From: Burkholderiales bacterium
GTDB taxonomy: Bacteria > Pseudomonadota > Gammaproteobacteria > Burkholderiales > Burkholderiaceae_C
NCBI GenBank assembly: GCA_016000195.1
Contig: JAECRO010000001.1
Span: 131,015-195,014, forward strand
DNA length: 64,000 nucleotides
Direction: 5' to 3'
This document shows positions 1 to 10,766 of this stretch, one piece after another (position 1 is the first letter of the stretch; the number at the start of each line of letters is the position of its first letter). Position numbers and translations under genes: made by a program. The notes under the pieces were generated by a model. It ran no database searches, was not told the DNA's origin, and was given only the letters and a program-made list of their open reading frames with translations.

Positions 1-48
1 GATGCCAACACAATAGGGCCCAAGAACCAGACCGGGTTATACCTTGCC

Positions 49-516
49 TTGAAAGAACCGTCGCCCAAAGTGGCACAGGTTCTGATCGAATGGCAAAAAA
101 CCGATGTGAACAAGCTCAACGCGCAGGGCGAAAGCGCACTGATGCTGGCAGCACTCAAGGGACAGCTGGAATTGGCTGAAAAACTGATCAAAAAAGGAGC
201 CGACATAAATAAAACCGGCTGGACACCTCTGCATTACGCCGCCAGCGCAGGACAGACAAGACTCATCAGCTTGCTGCTTGAAAACAACGCATACATAGAT
301 GCAGAGTCGCCAAACGGCACTACGCCATTGATGATGGCCGCAATGTATGGTTCGGCTGCATCGGTGAGCCTATTGCTCCAGGAAGGTGCAGACGCAAAAC
401 TTAAAAATCAGCAAGGACTCACGGCCCTGGAGTTTGCCCAGCGCGGCAACCGACCTGATGCAGCAGCAGCAATTGCAGCAGCCATAAGAAGCGAGCGGCC
501 ACCTGGTCAATGGTGA
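49..516 (+). CDS. Ankyrin-repeat protein, probably 5'-truncated by the window edge
   Basis: Repeated ankyrin motifs in the ORF (GESALMLAALKGQLELAEKLIKKGADIN, TGWTPLHYAASAGQTRLISLLLENNAYID, NGTTPLMMAAMYGSAASVSLLLQEGAD). Confidence 0.85.
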   Translation: MKEPSPKVAQVLIEWQKTDVNKLNAQGESALMLAALKGQLELAEKLIKKGADINKTGWTPLHYAASAGQTRLISLLLENNAYIDAESPNGTTPLMMAAMYGSAASVSLLLQEGADAKLKNQQGLTALEFAQRGNRPDAAAAIAAAIRSERPPGQW

Positions 517-689
517 GAGGAATGGGTAAATGCTGCTAGCAGCCCGTCGGACTTTCCCGTTTGATGGCAATTTTGCTTAAAAAAAGGCACTTTTGATGCT
601 CCAATTTCGATGGAGGGTGTCCGACATGCATAAAAAAATATTTGACGACCTTGTGACGCGTTTGATTTTGCTAAGTCCGACAGCCTCCT

Positions 690-901
690 AGGCCGTGTTC
701 GGAAAGTCAATGGAGCTATTTCATGGTGCCGGCGATGTGCACAAAGCCCAAAAACGTGACGTCGAGCTTGTCATGGCGGGTGGCCCACGCGGCGAAAGAC
801 CTTCATGCGCTGGAAAAGGTTTTCCACCAGGTGGCGAGCCTTGTAGCGGTGCGTGTCCAGGTCGCACAACTTCAGCGCATCAAACTTTCCGAACACGGCC
901 T
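690..901. mobile_element. Internally deleted IS5-like (MITE-like) derivative with 18-bp perfect terminal inverted repeats
   Basis: aggccgtgttcggaaagt at 690-707 is the exact reverse complement of actttccgaacacggcct at 884-901; the interior encodes IS5-type transposase C-terminal fragments (DTHRYKARHLVENLFQRMKVFRRV). Confidence 0.7.
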
Positions 902-945
902 AAACATACCGACAAAAGTACCATCTTTTTGTTGAAACGATGGTT

Positions 946-1022
<77 letters not shown>

Positions 1023-1064
1023 ATATAAAAAAAGCCCACCAAGTGAGCTTTTTAAATTTGTTAT

Positions 1065-1141
1065 TGGTCGGAGTACAAGGATTCGAACCTTGGACCCCCT
1101 GGTCCCAAACCAGGTGCGCTACCAGACTGCGCCACACTCCG
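1065..1141 (-). tRNA. tRNA-Pro (anticodon TGG), CCA encoded
   Basis: Reverse complement CGGAGTGTGGCGCAGTCTGGTAGCGCACCTGGTTTGGGACCAGGGGGTCCAAGGTTCGAATCCTTGTACTCCGACCA. Confidence 0.95.
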
Positions 1142-1240
1142 ACAAGTTGATTATTATAGTCCGAAAAATAGCAATTTATCCAACCCTGACACTTTTTTAA
1201 GATATGACCTTACGCAGCCGCCTGAAACTTCTAAAGCTGA

Positions 1241-1696
1241 TCAAAAGCGCTGCGGGTGGCATTGATGAGAAGCTTGAACCTCAGAGCAAAGGAGTTGATC
1301 TTGTTTTTGACGCTCAAGCATTCGAGTTTGAAGACGGCATAAATGGCCATAAAGACGTGCTTGCTTTGGGTTCTCAAATCCTGCGCATACGCTTAAACGA
1401 AATCGCTCGAAAAGGTTTTCCACCAGGTGGCGAGCCTTGTAGCGGTGCGTGTCCAGGCCGCGCGGGTTCTTTTTGCGGTTGACCCGGCAGGCGATGATGA
1501 CCTCCATGCCTTGATTTTGTGCAGCCTGGACAATTTTGTCCGAGTCGTATGCTTTGCCAGCCAAAAGCGCCTTGGCCTGCAGTCCATCAAGCACTGCTTT
1601 AGCGCTCAAAAAGCGTGCGGCGGTCATCTGAAGCTTTTTCTCCAGGTCGCACAACTTCAGCGCATCAAACTTTCCGAATACGGCCCAATCTTCCAC
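1241..1696 (-). pseudogene. IS5-like transposase remnant, possibly chimeric and frameshifted
   Basis: ALLAGKAYDSDKIVQAAQNQGMEVIIACRVNRKKNPRGLDTHRYKARHLVENLFERFR is a DDE transposase core; the C-terminus runs out of frame and the N-terminal part is missing. Confidence 0.75.
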
Positions 1697-1753
1697 GATG
1701 TATATTATGTTAACTATTGGCGGGCACTTTGCCCTTTTTTACTTTCTGACTAA

Positions 1754-2678
1754 CTATCCTGCAACTTCCTCATACACCCTGAACGTAACCGTAGGCACGG
1801 TGAAATCATCAAAAGATGCACCCAATGCCATTTCTCCATCCGGTAGCAATGCACAATCCTGGCGGCGCAAGGCTATGACGGCCTTGCTATCGGCAAAACG
1901 TACCCAGGTTCCATAACTGCTGATGTCTTCAAGATAGAGCTTTCCAGCACGCCACTCGATCAGGGCATGTTTGCGCGAAACTCTCGGATCCTGCACGACA
2001 AACTGGGCATCGGCATCACGGCCGAGAAAGACGGGAAACTCGGCGGAGGTAAACCTCGCACTGATATCAAGCCAGGACAACTCGATGCAGGCTGGTTTCA
2101 TATTTTTCCTGGCCACAGGCATAAACATCAGGCTAGCAGGCATCGTAAAAAGCTCGGACAGCACTTCGTCCTGCCATTCAATACGATACACAACACAGGA
2201 TTCAGTCCGGCCCCTGATCACCATGGCACCCATGCTACGAGCACGCACCATGAAGTCGTCGGGCAACTGCTGCATGACGGTTTCACTTGCCAATATCTGC
2301 TCGGAACCCGAAAGATCGCTCAGGCGCGAGGCCAGATTGACAGCATCTCCATAACAGTCACCGTTCTGCTCGACGACATCGCCACGGGCCATGCCCACCT
2401 GCAGCCTCATTTTGAGGGGGAGCTGGCCAATTGTGGATTCGGGCATAGTGGACTCGTTGAAGCTCACTGGCAGCATCAACTGCATGGCGGCTCTCCTGGA
2501 ACAGGATGAGCACACCGTCGCCCAGGTATTTCACAACGTGCCCACCATGGCTTTCGCAAACCACACCGATCCACTGTGTCAGCCGTGTGATCGCCTGAGT
2601 TGCCTTGACGTTACCCAGTTCTTCGAAAACACCAGTGCTTCCGGTAAGGTCTGCAAATACGACGGTAAGTTCTGCCAT
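1754..2678 (-). pseudogene. Class III adenylate/guanylate cyclase with C-terminal FHA domain, frameshifted
   Basis: ORF 2358-2678 has the cyclase N-terminus (VVFADLTGSTGVFEELGN...GGHVVKYLGDGVLILF). ORF 1754-2515 continues in another frame (MRLQVGMARGDVVEQNGDCYGDAVNLASRLSDL) and ends in FHA (FLGRDADAQFVVQDPRVSRKHALIEW). Confidence 0.8.
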
Positions 2679-2729
2679 GGGCCGTTGAAAATCCCTGTTG
2701 TGGTTTGTTCAATTACAACATTTTAATTT

Positions 2730-3689
2730 TCAGTGCAGATGACCCCATAGGAAAAATGCATCCCGACCTTCCACAGCTAGAGTGACAGATTGCCCCACGG
2801 GAAGAAGTACCTTGGTTGCCACATGGCCAAATGGCAACCCCGTCAACACCTTCGCGCTTACTTGGGTTTGCATCCAGGAAACAACGCTGGCCAGCTTGTA
2901 GCCTTTGTCGTGAGGCACGAGTTTGTAACGACTGAACTGACCAAAAATGATTGCTTTTTGCTGTGACAGGATGCCGGCTTGCAGTAATTGCGCGAGCATG
3001 CGCTCGATGCGGTAAGGGTGCTCGCCAACATCTTCAATGAACAGGATGCCATCTTTGACGGCTGGCAAATAAGGCGTTCCAACCAGTGAAGCGAGCATGG
3101 CCAGATTACCACCCCAAAGTACAGCATTGTTGATGCTATAAGCAGCATTTATCGCTGTTGCGCTTGCACTGTCTAGGCCAACAGCTATCGAATTAATAGC
3201 TGGTTTTGGAAGTTTCCAGCCGCTGCCCTCGCCCTGCCCTGTGATCAGGTCGTCAAAACAGGCTTCCATGATGTCGTCGGCACCTCCATCCGCACCGAAA
3301 TCTTCTCCAAGAGATGGACCGGCCCAGGTGACAGCGCCAGTTTTGGCCAGCAAAGCCATCTGAAAAGCGGTGAAGTCGCTGAAACCGACAAACTGCATGC
3401 CTCCGGCAATCGCTTTTGCAACGGCTTTGTAATCGATCGCCGGCAGGATGCGCGTCAGCCCATAACCGCCACGAGAAATCAGCGCTACGTCGGCGCCGCT
3501 GCTTGCGGCACGGTGGATGGCGGCAAGCCGCACTTCGTCGTCGCCGGCAAAACGCTGGTGGGTTGCAAGAGCGGCTTCATCGACCTCGACCTCGTAGCCC
3601 AATGTTTTAAGACGCTTGAGCCCACGTTTGAAGGCTGCTTTGTCGCGTACCGCACTGGAGGGGGAATAAATATAGATATGTTTTTTCAC
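2730..3689 (-). CDS. ldcA: LD-carboxypeptidase (muramoyltetrapeptide carboxypeptidase, S66 family)
   Basis: IYSPSSAVRDKAAFKRGLKRLKTLGYEV, SRGGYGLTRILPAIDY, FIEDVGEHPYRIERMLAQLLQAG motifs. Confidence 0.85.
   Translation of the reverse strand: MKKHIYIYSPSSAVRDKAAFKRGLKRLKTLGYEVEVDEAALATHQRFAGDDEVRLAAIHRAASSGADVALISRGGYGLTRILPAIDYKAVAKAIAGGMQFVGFSDFTAFQMALLAKTGAVTWAGPSLGEDFGADGGADDIMEACFDDLITGQGEGSGWKLPKPAINSIAVGLDSASATAINAAYSINNAVLWGGNLAMLASLVGTPYLPAVKDGILFIEDVGEHPYRIERMLAQLLQAGILSQQKAIIFGQFSRYKLVPHDKGYKLASVVSWMQTQVSAKVLTGLPFGHVATKVLLPVGQSVTLAVEGRDAFFLWGHLH
3153..3200 (-). repeat. Family A palindromic element, intragenic (ldcA)
   Basis: Minus strand GCTATTAATTCGATAGCTGTTGGCCTAGACAGTGCAAGCGCAACAGCG; degenerate tail. 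Confidence 0.55.
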
Positions 3690-3814
3690 AGTGCCAGTAT
3701 CTCATTGGCTGGATTGAAGTGTGATTATTCATTGTTTGAATAAATATGTAGATTACATTTTTAGCTGATGAGATTATCCATACTCATCAACAGCTTCCGC
3801 CACTCCGTGAGGTA

Positions 3815-5014
3815 TCAGTTCAAATGACTGCGATCACGCCAGAACTGTTCGGCTTCAGCAGCAATTCCCAAAGCAACACCATTTTCAAAATCGGACGCCA
3901 TGGCAGCAAACGCACGCAGTCCGGCGCAGTAGCCTTTGCCGGGAAAAGGTATTTCATAAGCCACATCGGTTGCAGCATTGACAGGCTCATGCAGGCGCGT
4001 CAAATCCTGGCCCATTTGTTTCCACAGCAAAAAACCATCACTGAGCGGCATCTCATCGCTCATCGTGAGCCCATCGGCATTCATGAGCCGCAGGCCCCGG
4101 TAACGCAGCGGCGCAGCCATGGTGAGCGTCAATCCAAGCAAATCACCCTGCACCGGCAGCAGTAGCACGATGTTTTGCAGATCCAGCTTTTCAACCAGTT
4201 CGAGCAGCATCTGGCGATGCCGGCTGAAGGTATGAAACCGGTCCTTCTTGGGCTTGTCGCTTTTTCCAAAACCGATCAGGTCAGGCGCCACCACCCGCTG
4301 GCCGGCCTGCAGCAAGAGCGGTATCAGGTGGCGAAAAGCATAGCTCCAGCCCCTGCCGCCATGCAGGCAAAGGTAGCTTGCCCCGCCCTGCTCCATCGTA
4401 TGCGTCTGCTCATCCAGATAGTGCATGCGCAAGCCGCCCAGGGCCGGCAGATTGCTGAGGTAATGCGGCCGCCACGGATAAACGGACAAGCCTTCAAAAG
4501 CAGCGTCAGGCGTGCGCAGCGCATCGTCGCGTAGCGGATGATGCTGCCGTACCGTTTCTCGCTGGTCGGCACGACGCTGGCGAAAAAAGTCCTGCAACAA
4601 TTCGCGCCCTGCATCGGCCAGTACTCCGCCGTGCAATTCGGTCTGGTGGTTCAGTTGCGCTTGCGCAAACAGGTTGATGACCGAACCGGCCGCACCTGTC
4701 TTGGGTTCAGGCGCACCAAACACCACGCGCTTGAGCCGGGCGTTCAGCATGGCTCCGCTGCACATGGCGCAGGGCTCAAGCGTGACAAACAGCTCGCACT
4801 CGTCCAGCCGATAATTTCCCAAGACATGCGCCGCCGCTCGCAAGGCCACAATCTCTGCATGTGCCGTCGGATCCTGGGCATCGACCGGTGCATTGCGGCC
4901 AGCCGCAATGACCTTGCCGTGCCGCACGACGACCGCACCCACCGGGACTTCTCCGAAAGCAGCGGCTAACCGGGCTTGCGAAAGGGCCAACTCCATGAAG
5001 GCTTCATCATTCAT
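3815..5014 (-). CDS. tadA: tRNA-specific adenosine deaminase TadA fused to a haloalkane-dehalogenase-like alpha/beta hydrolase domain
   Basis: N-terminal deaminase motifs (PTAHAEIVALR, LEPCAMCSGAML) followed in frame by SYLCLHGGRGWSYAFRHLIPLLLQAGQRVVAPDLIGFGKSDKP. Confidence 0.85.
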   Translation of the reverse strand: MNDEAFMELALSQARLAAAFGEVPVGAVVVRHGKVIAAGRNAPVDAQDPTAHAEIVALRAAAHVLGNYRLDECELFVTLEPCAMCSGAMLNARLKRVVFGAPEPKTGAAGSVINLFAQAQLNHQTELHGGVLADAGRELLQDFFRQRRADQRETVRQHHPLRDDALRTPDAAFEGLSVYPWRPHYLSNLPALGGLRMHYLDEQTHTMEQGGASYLCLHGGRGWSYAFRHLIPLLLQAGQRVVAPDLIGFGKSDKPKKDRFHTFSRHRQMLLELVEKLDLQNIVLLLPVQGDLLGLTLTMAAPLRYRGLRLMNADGLTMSDEMPLSDGFLLWKQMGQDLTRLHEPVNAATDVAYEIPFPGKGYCAGLRAFAAMASDFENGVALGIAAEAEQFWRDRSHLN

Positions 5015-5016
5015 TT

Positions 5017-5073
5017 GCTATCTAAAAAGTAGCTGCTTAGGCACGCCAGCATTGCGCAAAAGCTACTTTTAGT
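5017..5073 (+). repeat. Family A palindromic element, intergenic
   Basis: gctatctaaaaagtagctgcttaggcacgccagcattgcgcaaaagctactttta. Confidence 0.7.
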
Positions 5074-5079
5074 CATGAT

Positions 5080-5337
5080 TTATGGTTGATCTTCAGGCAC
5101 AGGACGGACCTGCATGGAAGCTTCGACCGACTGCTTGATCTGCTGCTGGATTTGCTGGCTCTGGACTTGAAGCGTTGCGCCGGGCGAAGGGACCGGCAAG
5201 GTCAGGGGTTGACCGGCAAGCGCCGGGCTTTGCGTGCGAATTGGCGGCACCGACATGGCGCCCAGCTGTTTTTTAGCCAGCGCTCCCACGATGAGCAATA
5301 CGATCAGCAGGCTCATCACTCCAAAAATTGCGCGCAT
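5080..5337 (-). CDS. Small hypothetical protein with one N-terminal TM segment
   Basis: MRAIFGVMSLLIVLLIVGALAKKQLG hydrophobic start then low-complexity P/Q-rich tail. Confidence 0.55.
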   Translation of the reverse strand: MRAIFGVMSLLIVLLIVGALAKKQLGAMSVPPIRTQSPALAGQPLTLPVPSPGATLQVQSQQIQQQIKQSVEASMQVRPVPEDQP

Positions 5338-5450
5338 TTCAGTTTCCCCTGAAGGTACTCGATACATCACTCATGACAAAGAGGTCCATGCCCATGCAGC
5401 AAACCAAGGCATGTCCATTTTCACACCCGGCAGAGGAGCTTGCCCGTGCC

Positions 5451-7073
5451 TTACTCCCACTCAATCGTCGCTGGCGGCTTGCTGCTGACATCGTAGGTCA
5501 CACGGTTGATGCCGCGCACTTCGTTGATGATCCGGCTTGACACTTTTTTGAGCAGTGCGTAAGGCAGTTCAGCCCAGTCAGCGGTCATGAAGTCGCTGGT
5601 TTGCACTGCGCGCAGCGCCACCACGTATTCATAGGTGCGGCCATCACCCATCACGCCCACGCTTTTCACGGGCAAGAATACGGTAAAGGCCTGGCTGGTC
5701 AGGTCATACCAGGCTTTTCCGGTTTCGGCATCCTTGAAATTGCGCAGTTCTTCGATAAAGATCGCGTCGGCCCGGCGCAGCAGATCGGCATACTCTTTTT
5801 TGACTTCGCCCAGAATCCGCACGCCCAGCCCCGGACCAGGGAAAGGATGGCGATACACCATGTCGTGCGGCAAACCCAGCGCCACGCCCAGCTCACGTAC
5901 TTCGTCCTTGAACAATTCACGCAGGGGTTCGAGCAGCTTCAGGCCCAGTTGCTCAGGCAAGCCGCCGACGTTGTGGTGGCTCTTGATGGACACGGCTTTC
6001 TTGCTCTTGGCGCCACCCGACTCGATCACATCAGGGTAAATCGTGCCCTGGGCCAGCCATTTCGCGCCCTTGTAGGCGCCGTTCGGCCCGGCCTTGAGCC
6101 GCGCGGCCTCGGCCTTGAACACTTCGACAAACTCACGGCCGATGATCTTGCGCTTGGCCTCGGGGTCGCTCACGCCGGTGAGATGGCCCAGAAACTGGTC
6201 GGCGGCATCGACGCGAATCACCCTGGCGTGCAGCTTGCCGACAAACATCTCCATCACCATGTCACCCTCGTTCAGGCGCAGCAGGCCGTGATCGACAAAC
6301 ACGCAAGTGAGTTGATCGCCGATGGCGCGGTGAATCAGTGCCGCAGCCACCGATGAATCGACGCCGCCCGAGAGGCCCAGAATGACTTCTTCATCACCCA
6401 CCTGCTGGCGGATTTTCTCGACGGCTTCAGCGATGTAGTCGCCCATGACCCAGTCGGGCCGGGTACCGCAAATGTCAAGCACAAAGCGCTCCAGAATCGC
6501 CTTTCCCTGCGTGGTGTGCGTGACTTCGGGGTGAAATTGCACCGCATAGTAGTTGCGCTCTTCATCGGCCATGCCGGCAATCGGGCAGGACTCGGTGGAT
6601 GCCATGACCTTGAAGCCGGGCGGAAGTTCGGTTACGTTGTCGCCATGGCTCATCCAGACATGGAGCATGCCATGGCCTTCGGGCGTGGCATAGTCCTGAA
6701 TGCCGTCCAGCAGCCTGGTATGACCACGCGCGCGGACTTCGGCATAACCGAATTCGCGCTTGTGGCCGCCCTCGACCTTGCCGCCCAGGGCTTCGGCAAT
6801 CGCATACATGCCAAAGCAGATGCCCAGCACCGGAATGCCCAGATCAAAAACTGCCTTGGGTGCGCGCAGGGTTTCGTCTTCCCACAGGCTGGCATGGCTG
6901 CCTGAAAGAATCACACCCTTGAGGTTGCCGTCCCTGGCGTAATCGCGAATCCAGTCGTCGGTCACATCGCAGGGATGAACTTCGCAGAAAACATGGGCTT
7001 CGCGGACGCGGCGGGCAATCAGCTGGGTGACTTGAGAGCCGAAATCGAGAATCAGGATTTTTTGGTGCTGCAT
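5451..7073 (-). CDS. guaA: GMP synthase (glutamine-hydrolysing)
   Basis: [47 protein letters not shown]-terminal KPPATIEWE. Confidence 0.98.
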   Translation of the reverse strand: MQHQKILILDFGSQVTQLIARRVREAHVFCEVHPCDVTDDWIRDYARDGNLKGVILSGSHASLWEDETLRAPKAVFDLGIPVLGICFGMYAIAEALGGKVEGGHKREFGYAEVRARGHTRLLDGIQDYATPEGHGMLHVWMSHGDNVTELPPGFKVMASTESCPIAGMADEERNYYAVQFHPEVTHTTQGKAILERFVLDICGTRPDWVMGDYIAEAVEKIRQQVGDEEVILGLSGGVDSSVAAALIHRAIGDQLTCVFVDHGLLRLNEGDMVMEMFVGKLHARVIRVDAADQFLGHLTGVSDPEAKRKIIGREFVEVFKAEAARLKAGPNGAYKGAKWLAQGTIYPDVIESGGAKSKKAVSIKSHHNVGGLPEQLGLKLLEPLRELFKDEVRELGVALGLPHDMVYRHPFPGPGLGVRILGEVKKEYADLLRRADAIFIEELRNFKDAETGKAWYDLTSQAFTVFLPVKSVGVMGDGRTYEYVVALRAVQTSDFMTADWAELPYALLKKVSSRIINEVRGINRVTYDVSSKPPATIEWE

Positions 7074-7102
7074 GATGGGCGTCTCAGGCGATTTGTTCAG
7101 TC

Positions 7103-7137
7103 AAAAAAAGAAAAAGGGCGTCTGCCACCAGACGCCC
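7103..7137 (-). terminator. Rho-independent terminator after guaB
   Basis: On the minus strand GGGCGTCTGgtggCAGACGCCC followed by a T-rich tract. Confidence 0.8.
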
Positions 7138-7154
7138 AGGATGCTTGGACAAGC

Positions 7155-8696
<1,542 letters not shown>

Positions 8697-8774
8697 TCAA
8701 GCCCCGCGAGTGCTAGTTTTGTGGGCATCCACATCAAAATCAAAAAGTGCCGGCCACAGAGCTACACTTTCGCA

Positions 8775-9317
8775 ATGGACTTCAAATTTGCGACAAGAAC
8801 CCTGATTCTGGCCATTGCCGGCAGCTCATTGGCGCTGCCAGCACTGGCGCAGTGGCAATGGATTGACAAGGACGGCCATAAAGTCTTCAGCGACCGAGCG
8901 CCGCCCGTCGATATTCCGCAAAAAAGTATTTTGAAACAGCCGGGCAGCAAAATCCAGCCTCCCGCGCCCGGAACCGACACCGGGGCGGCAGCCCCCGCCC
9001 CCGCCGTGCTGGCTTCGGCGCCTGCGAACAAGGCCGGCACGCCCAAACTCTCGGGCAAGGATGCCCAGCTTGAAGCCCGTAAAAAGCAGGCGGATGAACT
9101 GGAAGCGGCCAATAAGCTGGCGGAAGAAGAAAAGCTGGCAAAGAGCAGGGCCGACAATTGCGAGCGCGCCAAAAAAGGACAGGCAACCCTGAAGTCCGGC
9201 GTGCGGATTTCGGTCACGAATGCCAAGGGCGAGCGCGAATTCATGGATGACACCGCCCGGGCGGCGGAAAACAAACGTCTTCAGGCCATCGCGGAGAGCG
9301 ACTGCGCCAGCAAATAA
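8775..9317 (+). CDS. DUF4124-type secreted protein
   Basis: Signal peptide then AQWQWIDKDGHKVFSDRAPPVDIPQKSIL. Confidence 0.8.
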   Translation: MDFKFATRTLILAIAGSSLALPALAQWQWIDKDGHKVFSDRAPPVDIPQKSILKQPGSKIQPPAPGTDTGAAAPAPAVLASAPANKAGTPKLSGKDAQLEARKKQADELEAANKLAEEEKLAKSRADNCERAKKGQATLKSGVRISVTNAKGEREFMDDTARAAENKRLQAIAESDCASK

Positions 9318-9338
9318 GCCGCTTGCAGGCCGGCCGTG

Positions 9339-9704
9339 TCAGTAACCGGCTTTAGCCCCGGGCCGTTTTTTCGTGAACAGTCCGGCACTTTTCGCCCCCT
9401 GGCGGTTAAAGCGTTCTCGCCGGGCCACTTTGGGGTCCACTCGCAAAGTCCGGTAAACCTCTATGCGGTCGTTGTCATGCAGCAGATGGTCCAGCCGGGT
9501 TTTCCGGCCCCAGATACCGACCAGCAAGCGATTTTTCTGCAGTTCCGCAAACTCCTCGAAGAGGCGGCAACAGTCCATTGCATCTCCGACGGTTGCGCCG
9601 GCTTCAAGCTCCAGCGCCCATTCGCGAACCTGGCGCGGCGCAGGCGAATAAACCAGCGTGATGTTCAGACCCGAGGCCATGACGCCATGCTCAGGTTTCG
9701 CCAT
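9339..9704 (-). CDS. rnfH: RnfH/RatB family protein
   Basis: LNITLVYSPAPRQVREWALELEAGATVGDAM...LLHDNDRIEVYRTLRVDPKVARRERF; adjacent to ratA and smpB as commonly seen. Confidence 0.8.
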   Translation of the reverse strand: MAKPEHGVMASGLNITLVYSPAPRQVREWALELEAGATVGDAMDCCRLFEEFAELQKNRLLVGIWGRKTRLDHLLHDNDRIEVYRTLRVDPKVARRERFNRQGAKSAGLFTKKRPGAKAGY

Positions 9705-10137
9705 AAACGACGGACGCCCTCTTGACAAAGGCGTCCACCAGGCTGCCTGCAATTTTGTCAAATATCGGGCCGACCAGCGTCGCCAGGGTTCGGCTGTCAA
9801 AGCCATAAGACAGCATCAGCTCGACCTTGCAGGCGCGCTGTACACCATCCCCCAAAGGGGTGAATTCCCAGCAGCCCTCAAGGCGGGAAAAAGGACCATC
9901 GACCAGTTGCAGGCTGACCTTGCGGTCTTGCTCATGCCGGTTTCGGGTAGTGAAGCTCTGGGAGAAGCCGGCAATGGCAATACCGACCTTGGCAGTCATG
10001 CCGTGGGCGTGCTCATGTTGCACCGAAGCCTGGTCGCACCAGGGCAAAAACTGCGGATAGCTGGCAACATCGGTGACGAGGGCGAACATTTCAGCTGCGC
10101 TGTACCAGATAAGAACGGACTTGTGAACGGTTTTCAT
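9691..10137 (-). CDS. ratA: RatA/Coq10-like START-domain protein
   Basis: MKTVHKSVLIWYSAAEMFALVTDVASYPQFLPWCDQ; divergent from smpB. Confidence 0.9.
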   Translation of the reverse strand: MKTVHKSVLIWYSAAEMFALVTDVASYPQFLPWCDQASVQHEHAHGMTAKVGIAIAGFSQSFTTRNRHEQDRKVSLQLVDGPFSRLEGCWEFTPLGDGVQRACKVELMLSYGFDSRTLATLVGPIFDKIAGSLVDAFVKRASVVYGET

Positions 10138-10208
10138 ACAATCTAAGGCTGGGGGCAATTGTATGAGCCACAAGTGCTGCTTCGCCCCTTCGCTCCACTA
10201 TCTTAGCC

Positions 10209-10766
10209 ATGGCCACCAAAGAAGCATCCTCCTCAAAAAAACCAGCCGCCGCATCGTCAGGAAAACCGGCTGGAAAACCTGCCAGCAGTCTTTCACCCAA
10301 AGCCGCCGCTGCCGCCATACGCATTGCAGACAACAAGAAAGCCACGTTCAACTACCATATTGAAGAGCGGTTTGAAGCGGGCATGGTGCTCGAAGGCTGG
10401 GAAGTCAAGTCGGTGCGCGAAGGCAAGGTGCAGCTCACCGATGGCTATGTGGTGATTCGCAACGGCGAGCTTTTCATCATTGGCTGCCAGATCAATCCGC
10501 TGGGTACGGCCTCGACCCATATCCGTCCTGATTCGGTGCGCACCAAGAAACTGCTGATGCACAAGGAGGAGATTCGACGCCTGATCGGAAAGATCGATCA
10601 GAAGGGCTTCACGCTGGTGCCACTGAACATGCACTGGAAGGCCGGCAAGGTGAAGTGCGAGATCGGCCTGGCCAAGGGCAAGGCCGAGCATGACAAGCGC
10701 GACACCATCAAGGACCGCGAAGGCAAGCGCGAGGTGGACCGCGCGATGAAGTCCAGGAACCGTTAA
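10209..10766 (+). CDS. smpB: SsrA-binding protein
   Basis: [40 protein letters not shown]...[24 protein letters not shown]. Confidence 0.97.
   Translation: MATKEASSSKKPAAASSGKPAGKPASSLSPKAAAAAIRIADNKKATFNYHIEERFEAGMVLEGWEVKSVREGKVQLTDGYVVIRNGELFIIGCQINPLGTASTHIRPDSVRTKKLLMHKEEIRRLIGKIDQKGFTLVPLNMHWKAGKVKCEIGLAKGKAEHDKRDTIKDREGKREVDRAMKSRNR

Noticed and set aside
9339-10137. RatA/RatB as a toxin-antitoxin system
   Set aside because: RatA belongs to the Coq10/START-like family and RnfH/RatB next to smpB is a common housekeeping arrangement; no evidence here for toxin-antitoxin function.
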